Source: an uncultured Eubacteriales bacterium (GTDB taxonomy: Bacteria; Bacillota_A; Clostridia; Peptostreptococcales; Anaerovoracaceae). From it: a stretch of 5,267 nucleotides of DNA. A model generated the notes under the pieces. The model was not told the origin of the DNA and searched no databases. It saw only the letters and a list, made by a program, of their open reading frames with translations. The position numbers and the translations under genes are program-made. The stretch's first letter is position 1. Each line of letters starts with the position of its first letter. The stretch spans positions 1 to 5,267 of the forward strand of contig CACYHM010000082.1 in assembly GCA_902774195.1 (NCBI GenBank), in the 5' to 3' direction. Shown here in pieces: positions 1 to 5,267 of this stretch.

Positions 1-8
1 AAACAGAA

Positions 9-365
9 ATGAAGATAACGACTTTCAGTCCGCTCATAGTTACAAACAACATCGACAAGAACGTAAGACTCTTCGAATCCATGGGATTCAAGGCTGCCCA
101 CAAGCAGAATCCCGAGGGGGATATCTACGACTTCACCATGAAGGACGCAGACGGCCATCAGGTGGATATCGCAAAAGCCAAGGTCGAAAAGGATCTTACG
201 CTCATCAGAATGAACGTATCGGATTTCGATGAGGCGTTCGCGATGCTACAGGAGCAGGGATTCGTACTGAAGAGCGGCCACATCATAGAGACGGAATCAT
301 CCAGATCGGCGATGGTGGTCTCACCGACGGGCTTTGCCTTTGATCTTTGCCAGCATAAGAAATGA
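9..365 (+). CDS. VOC-superfamily (glyoxalase/bleomycin-resistance fold) small protein
   Basis: This 118-residue protein has the length and two-module layout of a single VOC domain. Module one (about residues 4-56) starts with a strand and the phrase VTNNIDKNVRLFESMGF, typical of the first strand and helix of the fold (compare 'v.d...s..FY..lGF'), and ends with DGHQVDIA. Module two (about 62-116) has the helix FDEAFAMLQEQGF and ends SPTGFAFDLCQ, matching the usual 'DPDGN..EL.Q' closing strand. The usual metal-binding Glu of that strand appears as Asp112, and no clear His/Glu metal set is visible, so a glyoxalase I activity cannot be claimed; binding or resistance roles are equally possible. 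Only eight bases precede the ATG, so its ribosome binding site cannot be judged. The symporter gene begins 41 bases downstream on the same strand, which makes co-transcription possible. The family call is fairly firm; the function is unknown. Confidence 0.82.
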   Translation: MKITTFSPLIVTNNIDKNVRLFESMGFKAAHKQNPEGDIYDFTMKDADGHQVDIAKAKVEKDLTLIRMNVSDFDEAFAMLQEQGFVLKSGHIIETESSRSAMVVSPTGFAFDLCQHKK

Positions 366-406
366 CAATTGCAATTGGCCGTCTGGCCATACTTTGAAAC
401 GGGACA
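366..406 (+). other. Short intergenic gap with tandem CAATTG and a 5-bp hairpin
   Basis: The gap between the VOC gene and the symporter gene opens with the 6-bp palindrome CAATTG repeated twice back to back (366-377). It overlaps a small hairpin, TGGCC-GTCT-GGCCA (376-389). Only three T residues follow, so this is not a convincing intrinsic terminator. No good sigma-70 promoter pair is visible. The region could be a weak operator or simply a spacer in a two-gene operon. Confidence 0.25.
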
Positions 407-2077
407 ATGAAATATTTTATAAACAGTAAAATCAAAATCAGGCCTGTCGAGGTATCATCGATAAGCGAGTGCCTCGAATTCATCGAAAAAGAACTGAAGA
501 AAGCCGGTGTTTCGACCAGACTGGCAGTCAGGGCCGAGATAACATCTGAAGAGATGCTGCTGAGGCTCATCGAGAATTCGACAGGCGAGGGGAGCATACG
601 CATACAGGTAAAAAGGATGCTCGGCGACACCGTCATAAACATGAGTGTCAAAGGCAATGAATTCGATCTGTACGGCGGCAAAAAAGAGCTTTCGGAAGAC
701 ATAGATGATGAAGATGCCCAGACGGTGATCAGGACGTTTCTGCTGAAAGCGAACGACTCCAACCTCAAGTACAGTCATAAGGACGGCGTAAACAGCGTCC
801 GCATTATGACAGGCCAGTCGACCGTCTCATCCATAAAGCTCACGATGGGAGCGCTGGCTCTGGGCATACTGTTCGGACTGATACTGAAGTTCATCATGCC
901 CGAAGCGCTGTGCGCAGGGGTGTGCGATTACCTTCTGACGCCTGTGAGCACAGTGTTCATGAACGCGCTGAAGATAGTGATCGCTCCTGTGGTGTTCTTC
1001 TCGATAGTCACCTGCATATCCGGCTTCGGAGACCTGTCGGAGCTGGGGAGGATAGGCGCAAGGGTGATGGGCATGTACCTGCTGACAACGGTCATTGCTG
1101 TCGTCATGTCCTTCTTTGTGACCATGCTGCTGAGCCCCGGCAGGTTCGGCGCGGCTCTTGCGATGCAGGGCGGACAGGCGGTCGACATAAATACGAATGT
1201 CGACACCTCGCTGCTGAACACGATAATAAACATAGTTCCGTCAAACTTCATACAGCCGTTCCTTGAATCGGATACACTGCAGCTGATATTCCTTGCCGTG
1301 GTGGTCGGCATAGCAGTGGGAAGGATAGGTGAATACACGCCTGTGCTGAGCGGGATATTCGAGGCATGCAACTCTCTGTTCCTTACAGTAACATCGATGA
1401 TAGCGAAGTTCATACCGGCCGCAGTGTTCTGCTCGATATCTCTGATGCTTGTCAACCTGGGAGGTTCGTCTTTCCTGACGATGCTCGGATACTTCTGCAC
1501 CAACGTGATCGAAATACTTATCATGATGGCGATATACGGCATATTAGTGCTCGTAATGGCAAGGGTGAATCCTGCGGTGTTTTTCAGAAAGATACGTCAG
1601 AGCATGCTCACGAGTTTCACTCTCTGCTCAAGCTCGGCAGCCATGCCTGAGAACCTGAAGACCTGTACGGACAAACTGGGCATATCCCCGAAGGTCTGTA
1701 ATTTCTCGATACCTCTGGGTGCAACGATCAATATGGACGGCACATGCATCAGTCTGGTACTGACAGGTCTTTACCTTGCAAAGATGTATGGTGTGAACGT
1801 TCCGGGATCGGCTCTGCCGGCGCTGGCGCTCACTATCATACTGCTGTCGCTGGGATGCCCGGGCGTGCCCGGATCGGGCCTTGTCTGCCTCGGCATAGTG
1901 CTCAACCAGATCGGAGTCCCGATCTCGGCGATCGGTCTCGTGATAGCGATCGATCCGGTGCTTGATATGTTCGACACGATGTCGAACACCACGGGCGATA
2001 TAGCATGCGCGACCATCGTTGCAAGCAAGGAGGGCCTTCTTGACAGAAAGATACTGAACGACCCTGAAGCGGTATAA
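407..2077 (+). CDS. SLC1/DAACS-family sodium-coupled amino acid symporter with N-terminal RsbW-like (GHKL) domain
   Basis: A 556-residue inner-membrane protein. Residues ~140-545 form a full DAACS (glutamate/dicarboxylate:cation symporter) core of normal length, with hydrophobic segments from ~143 on. The hallmarks are all present: HP1 tip SSSAAMP (408-414), TM7 NMDGT (442-446), HP2 tip PGVPGSG (485-491) and TM8 DPVLDMFDTMSNTTGD (516-531). By alignment to archaeal GltPh, Asp444, Asn527 and Asp531 keep sodium-site positions and Asp520 keeps the amino-group ligand. The Arg397 position is Asp523 and the Arg276 position is Cys407, so acidic substrates are unlikely; a neutral or basic amino acid is my inference. 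Residues 1-135 are soluble and look like a HATPase_c_2 domain: a helix at 45-58 in the N-box place, NMSVKGNEFDL (78-88) in the G1-box place, and a closing strand LKYSHKDGVNSVRIM (120-134). Key ATP-binding residues are altered, so it may be a non-catalytic sensor. A TGA stop in frame at 395-397 fixes ATG 407 as the earliest start; GGG at 401-403 is a weak, close ribosome site. Confidence 0.9.
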   Translation: MKYFINSKIKIRPVEVSSISECLEFIEKELKKAGVSTRLAVRAEITSEEMLLRLIENSTGEGSIRIQVKRMLGDTVINMSVKGNEFDLYGGKKELSEDIDDEDAQTVIRTFLLKANDSNLKYSHKDGVNSVRIMTGQSTVSSIKLTMGALALGILFGLILKFIMPEALCAGVCDYLLTPVSTVFMNALKIVIAPVVFFSIVTCISGFGDLSELGRIGARVMGMYLLTTVIAVVMSFFVTMLLSPGRFGAALAMQGGQAVDINTNVDTSLLNTIINIVPSNFIQPFLESDTLQLIFLAVVVGIAVGRIGEYTPVLSGIFEACNSLFLTVTSMIAKFIPAAVFCSISLMLVNLGGSSFLTMLGYFCTNVIEILIMMAIYGILVLVMARVNPAVFFRKIRQSMLTSFTLCSSSAAMPENLKTCTDKLGISPKVCNFSIPLGATINMDGTCISLVLTGLYLAKMYGVNVPGSALPALALTIILLSLGCPGVPGSGLVCLGIVLNQIGVPISAIGLVIAIDPVLDMFDTMSNTTGDIACATIVASKEGLLDRKILNDPEAV

Positions 2078-2088
2078 CGATAAAACAG

Positions 2089-2141
2089 AAAGCCTCCGAC
2101 CGTTCGGCAGGACGCAAGGGGCTTTTTTATTGCGTTTTTTT
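2089..2141 (+). terminator. Intrinsic terminator with two overlapping hairpins, each followed by a T tract
   Basis: It begins 11 bases after the symporter stop codon. The first stem pairs AAAGCCTC (2089-2096) with GGGGCTTT (2118-2125), eight pairs including one G-T, and runs into six T (2123-2128). An inner stem CCGA/TCGG (2096-2099 with 2104-2107) can form inside it. A second stem pairs ACGCAA (2112-2117) with TTGCGT (2130-2135) and is followed by T to 2141. The two main stems can form a near-continuous stack or compete at their edges, and either would end transcription of the upstream pair. Confidence 0.8.
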
Positions 2142-2231
2142 CACAACAATGGTCTCATGATCACGCTTCAAGTAGTATAATAATCAGGGTTAACAAATAC
2201 GTTTTTTGAATCTTATTTCGGAGATATCCAG
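2142..2231 (+). promoter_or_regulatory. AT-rich promoter and leader region for the adenylation-gene unit
   Basis: An exact TATAAT at 2176-2181 is the best -10 box. The -35 is poor: GTCTCA at 2152-2157 matches TTGACA at three of six positions with an 18-base spacer. No TG extension precedes the -10. Transcription would start near 2188, giving a leader of about 44 bases. GGAG at 2220-2223 lies eight bases before ATG 2232 and supports that start. No riboswitch-like structure is evident. The preceding terminator makes a separate promoter here expected; a weak -35 suggests activator dependence or modest expression, which is inference. Confidence 0.5.
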
Positions 2232-4100
2232 ATGACAAAAAAAGAATCGGATAATCATCAGATAATACTGGGCAGAATAAGCAGAGGCACTATAGCCGAC
2301 CAGAAGGCATGGAAGTTCGTCAGAGAACTCAATTCCTTCAGCGAGGAGCGGCTGAATTCAACCGCTCTGATCGACGGCAGACGCGAATACACCTACCGCC
2401 AGCTCTTCCGATGCTGGGACCGGTATGCGGAAGTTTTCAACGCTCTCGGCATCAGCGAGAAAAACGGGTCGAGAGTGGGTATGACTGGCAATATATCCGC
2501 GGAGTGCATCATCGCTTTTTATGCGCTCAACATGCTCGGCGTCTCCGTTTCAATGATACCTATCGAGGATACATACGATGAGGACAGCTGGTGCGATGCC
2601 ATAAGAAAAGAAGGAATAAGCGATATCATCATGGCAGATGCCTGCGCATGGCCGGGACTTCTCAGGAAGATCTCTGAAAAGAGAGACGAACTCGGGATCA
2701 GGAATGCCGTTTCTTTGCCTGTCAATGTCGACGGGCCTTATGCGCATCCGCTCGAAAGGCTGCAGGCCAGGCTTTATGAGAGGATACTCTCTGTCTGCCC
2801 TGATGTCGTATCCATGGATAAACTGATGGACCGCTATGAAACGACTCCTTTTACAGCCAGCTCAAAAAGAAACGATGAGGCGGCTGTCATCACGCACACA
2901 TCCGGCACCACGAAGGGCATACACAAGCCGATCCCTCTTTCGGATCTTGCTATGAATTCCGCAGCTCTAAGCCTGATGAAGCACGAGCTGTTCAGCCAGA
3001 TCTCAGGGGGAGGGGTCACTGCGATGACAAAAGAGATGACCGCCGCGTACGGAATGATCGACATGGTCCATGCGCCGCTGGCTATGGGCATAACGAACGT
3101 GATCGTCCCTATGGGCGGATACAACATGAAGTTCAGCAAGGCGATAAAGGATCACGGAGTCAGCATATTCCTCACCAGCGCGAATCAGTTCGAGGAATGG
3201 ATGGAATGTCCGCCTGAGGATCTTGATTTTTCGAGCTTCAGATTCGTGACTCTTGGCGGATCATATGTTTCGCCTGATACTCTCAACAGGATAAACAGCT
3301 TCATAAAAAAACACGGAAGCAGGGTAAAGGCTGTCAGCGGATACGGACTGTCCGAGGCGGGCGGAGCCTGCATCATTCCGGATCCGGCCGGAGAAACAGC
3401 TGACACGATCGGGACCCCTCTTCCGGGAGTCGAGGTCCGCATCTACGATGAGGAAGATGGCAAGTACTATTCTCTCGATGACGGACCGCGTACCGGAGGC
3501 CTGTATATATCTTCGGATTCGATAAGCAGCGGACGCATAGGCGATACGGTGTTCTTCGAGACAGAGAAGATCGACGGAAAGCCATACATCTGCACATACG
3601 ATCTGGTGTCGACTCCGGGAGACGGAAGCCTCACTTACGCAGGAAGGATGAACCGCTTCTTTGTGAACAATGAGGGAATCGAATTCAACGCGGGCATCAT
3701 AGAGACCGCTGTGTCTAAACAGGAAGGGATAGAAGCCTGCGCGGTAGTTCCGAAATACGACAAGAAGAGCTACGATACGATACCGGTACTGTACGTGCAG
3801 ACAGACAGCACCGGCGCCAGGGCGAGGAGAAAGGTCAGGAACGCTTTGATGCAGACTTTCTGCGATCAGGACGGATTCGACCCGGACAAACTGCCGAAAG
3901 AGTGCGTCATAACGGACAATATACCGTATAACGCGACCGGGAAGGTAGACGTGAATCTCATCACAAAGGGATATATAGGCGGGAAAGCGTATACCGTCGA
4001 AAGTGTCTGCAGAGACGGAAAACTGACCGGGATAGAGTTCAAAGCAAAACAGGAAGAAACTGAATACAGCGCGCTTGGCTGCGATCAGTTTTTCGGATAA
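2232..4100 (+). CDS. Divergent ANL-superfamily adenylate-forming enzyme (acyl-CoA synthetase-like)
   Basis: A 622-residue cytoplasmic AMP-binding enzyme. Such enzymes activate a carboxylic acid as an acyl-adenylate with ATP and usually pass it to CoA or a carrier thiol. Visible motifs in order are: start of the fold ALIDGRREYTYRQL (45-58); A3 phosphate loop HTSGTTKGIHKP (222-233), one residue longer than the usual SGTTGxPK; A5 SGYGLSEAGG (369-378) with Glu375; A7 as TYDL (455-458), keeping the catalytic Asp457 but with Tyr for Gly; A8 hinge GRMNRFFVNNEGIEF (471-485); and A10 NATGKVD (567-573) with the catalytic Lys571. The protein is longer than typical 500-560-residue family members because of a segment at ~155-210 before A3 and a 40-residue tail after A10. 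No carrier-protein or condensation domain is present, so it is not a full NRPS module. The next gene carries a close paralogue of its N-terminus. The substrate is unknown. Confidence 0.9.
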   Translation: MTKKESDNHQIILGRISRGTIADQKAWKFVRELNSFSEERLNSTALIDGRREYTYRQLFRCWDRYAEVFNALGISEKNGSRVGMTGNISAECIIAFYALNMLGVSVSMIPIEDTYDEDSWCDAIRKEGISDIIMADACAWPGLLRKISEKRDELGIRNAVSLPVNVDGPYAHPLERLQARLYERILSVCPDVVSMDKLMDRYETTPFTASSKRNDEAAVITHTSGTTKGIHKPIPLSDLAMNSAALSLMKHELFSQISGGGVTAMTKEMTAAYGMIDMVHAPLAMGITNVIVPMGGYNMKFSKAIKDHGVSIFLTSANQFEEWMECPPEDLDFSSFRFVTLGGSYVSPDTLNRINSFIKKHGSRVKAVSGYGLSEAGGACIIPDPAGETADTIGTPLPGVEVRIYDEEDGKYYSLDDGPRTGGLYISSDSISSGRIGDTVFFETEKIDGKPYICTYDLVSTPGDGSLTYAGRMNRFFVNNEGIEFNAGIIETAVSKQEGIEACAVVPKYDKKSYDTIPVLYVQTDSTGARARRKVRNALMQTFCDQDGFDPDKLPKECVITDNIPYNATGKVDVNLITKGYIGGKAYTVESVCRDGKLTGIEFKAKQEETEYSALGCDQFFG

Positions 4101-4115
4101 TACCGCCGGCAGTAT
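4100..4115. repeat. 16-base near-perfect palindrome between the two adenylation genes
   Basis: ATACCGCC followed by GGCAGTAT is an inverted repeat with one mismatched pair and no spacer, starting at the last base of the upstream stop codon. No T tract follows, so it is not an intrinsic terminator. It could be an RNA hairpin that protects or separates the two coding parts of the message, a protein-binding site, or chance. Confidence 0.35.
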
Positions 4116-4131
4116 CAGACAGCAGTAAAAG

Positions 4132-4137
4132 AAAGGG
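4132..4137 (+). promoter_or_regulatory. Ribosome binding site that fixes the start of the fusion gene
   Basis: AAAGGG lies nine bases before ATG 4147. A TAG stop in the same frame at 4138-4140 rules out any longer N-terminus, so this site and ATG 4147 define the start. There is no terminator between this gene and the one before it, which suggests one message for both. Confidence 0.7.
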
Positions 4138-4146
4138 TAGCAAGTC

Positions 4147-5267
4147 ATGGATAATCAGAACAGCTGCAATGTGCGCAAGGAATTCATACGTATCCTGATC
4201 GAGCGCGTACAGGGCCAGAGGGTGAAGCACCAGACCGGGACACCCCCTGAACCTGAAAAGATCAGCCCGAAGGTCAAATATGAAGTCGAGGACATACTTA
4301 ACAATCCGTACATGAATAGGGATGAAGTACCTCTCGCGATGGATATCTTCAAGCCTGTAGTTCCGGAAAATACAGAACTGCCGGTCATAGTTTACATACA
4401 CGGCGGCGGCCTGGTGCTCGGCGACCGAAGGATGTCGAGGCCATACGGAAGGGCGCTCGCAAGCAGAGGATATCTCGTATTCTCCATCGAGTACCGCCTG
4501 GCTCCGAGGGCTAATGCATGTGAGCAGCTCGATGACGTATGCGCAGGCATGGACTATATCGGACGAAGGCTGGTGGACTTCAACGTGGACTTTACAAGGG
4601 TGTTCCTGACAGCGGAGAGCGCGGGAGCATATCTTGCGATCTATGTGGCTGCAATGAAGAACTCAAAAAAGCTTCAGAAGGCGATAGGCTATGAACCTAC
4701 CAGGATGGTGTTCAAAGCCCTGGGCCTACACTGCGGAATGTTCTATACGGACAGATGCGATCCTATAGGCTGGCTGCTTGAAGACCAGTTCTTCGGGGAT
4801 AAAATGGCGGATGATAACTTCAAGCAGTATCTCGATCCGGAGAACGATGAGATACTCCGCAATCTGCCGCCGGTATTCCTTACGACGAGCAGGGGGGACT
4901 TCCTCAACAACTATACGCTCATGTACCATGAAGCGCTGAAAAATGCCGGACGGGAGTCACATCTTGTCTACTACGGAGATAACGATCTGGCGCATGCCTT
5001 CGTAGCCACATCGACTTACAAGGCGACAAGCATCGATGCGACGGACAAGATGGTCGACTATTTCGAGCTCAAGGCAAAGGAAGCCAGACAGGCCATGAAG
5101 AGGCTCGATTCAGAGAAAAAGCATCGCAATGCGATTAATGCCCGCATAGAAAACGGAAAGATCATAGAGCAGAAGAGCTGGAAGTTCATTAAGGAACTCA
5201 ACTCATACAGCCATGACATCATGAGCTCCGTCGCACTTTCGGACGGTAAAAGAGATCTTACATACAG
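4147..5267 (+). CDS. Alpha/beta hydrolase (HSL/esterase type) fused to a second ANL adenylation domain; 3' end beyond window
   Basis: An open frame of 373 complete codons that continues past the right edge. Residues ~45-305 form a full alpha/beta hydrolase of the hormone-sensitive-lipase-like group. They carry the oxyanion-hole motif HGGG (85-88), the conserved YRLAP (116-120), the nucleophile elbow AESAG (156-160) with Ser158, acid Asp251 in SRGDFLNN, and His283 in LAHAF. The triad is complete and correctly ordered. The elbow differs from the usual GDSAG by Ala and Glu. No signal peptide is visible, so a cytoplasmic enzyme is expected. A charged helical stretch (~303-336) leads into the start of an ANL domain: residues 337-373 align without gaps to 19-55 of the upstream enzyme with 20 identities, including QK.WKF, ELNS.S and the TY at the window edge. 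Everything after this, including all adenylation motifs, is outside the window. The likely role is a carboxylesterase or thioesterase step linked to acyl activation, which is inference from the fusion and the neighbour. Confidence 0.88.
   Translation, partial: MDNQNSCNVRKEFIRILIERVQGQRVKHQTGTPPEPEKISPKVKYEVEDILNNPYMNRDEVPLAMDIFKPVVPENTELPVIVYIHGGGLVLGDRRMSRPYGRALASRGYLVFSIEYRLAPRANACEQLDDVCAGMDYIGRRLVDFNVDFTRVFLTAESAGAYLAIYVAAMKNSKKLQKAIGYEPTRMVFKALGLHCGMFYTDRCDPIGWLLEDQFFGDKMADDNFKQYLDPENDEILRNLPPVFLTTSRGDFLNNYTLMYHEALKNAGRESHLVYYGDNDLAHAFVATSTYKATSIDATDKMVDYFELKAKEARQAMKRLDSEKKHRNAINARIENGKIIEQKSWKFIKELNSYSHDIMSSVALSDGKRDLTY

Noticed and set aside
366..406. Possible promoter (TTGCAA at 369-374) for the symporter
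   Set aside because: No acceptable -10 box occurs 16-18 bases downstream; only a weak spacer or operator reading remains.
283..768. A 161-codon minus-strand open frame spanning the end of the VOC gene and the start of the symporter
   Set aside because: It overlaps two supported genes and the gap between them, and its Ser/Ile-rich sequence matches no family I recognise.
928..1542. A 204-codon minus-strand open frame opposite the symporter
   Set aside because: It is a mirror of the membrane-segment codons of the symporter; no domain or independent support.
1912..1956. Cluster of GATC and CGATC words in the symporter gene
   Set aside because: They fall within TM8-encoding codons (Ile, Asp and Gly), so coding constraint explains them; a replication-origin or methylation cluster is not supported.
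2310..2400. Possible recombination repeat between the two adenylation genes (about 2310-2397 and 5170-5267)
   Set aside because: The similarity is clear at protein level but the DNA has diverged at many third positions, so this is old paralogy and not a recent direct repeat.
3261..4148. A 295-codon open frame on the minus strand opposite the adenylation gene
   Set aside because: It lies entirely opposite a gene with clear conserved motifs, has no recognisable domain and an odd Arg/Tyr/Ser-rich composition, and is explained by the codon bias of the + strand gene.

Overview
The window carries four genes, all on the + strand. They are a small VOC-family protein, an SLC1/DAACS-type amino acid symporter with an extra N-terminal domain, a divergent stand-alone adenylate-forming (ANL) enzyme, and an alpha/beta hydrolase fused to a second ANL domain that runs off the right edge. 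There is no rRNA, tRNA, CRISPR array, insertion sequence or obvious origin. Base composition is roughly balanced, Ile ATA and Arg AGA/AGG codons are frequent, ribosome binding sites are GGAG-like where visible, and the symporter is followed by a T-tract terminator. These features and the protein types fit an anaerobic Clostridia-type member of the Bacillota. That placement is inferred from style, not from a marker gene.

Layout. Bases 9-365 encode the VOC protein. After a 41-base gap with a short hairpin comes the symporter (407-2077). A strong terminator region (about 2089-2141) and an AT-rich promoter region (TATAAT at 2176-2181) then separate this first pair from a second transcription unit. 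The second unit holds the ANL enzyme (2232-4100) and, 46 bases later with no terminator between, the hydrolase-ANL fusion (from 4147 past 5267).

The second unit is the most interesting part. The last 37 residues visible in the fusion (337-373) match residues 19-55 of the upstream ANL enzyme without gaps at 20 of 37 positions, so the two adenylation domains are close paralogues. One stands alone and the other is attached to a complete HSL-type esterase domain. A plausible but unproven reading is that the hydrolase frees or edits an acyl group that the adenylation domains activate. The substrate cannot be read from the sequence.

The symporter is unusual in two ways. Its first ~135 residues look like an RsbW-type GHKL ATPase domain that has lost key ATP-binding residues. 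Also, the TM8 arginine that binds the side-chain carboxylate in glutamate/aspartate transporters is an aspartate here, although the residue that binds the amino group and the sodium-site residues are kept. It is therefore probably a sodium-coupled transporter of non-acidic amino acids rather than a glutamate or dicarboxylate carrier.
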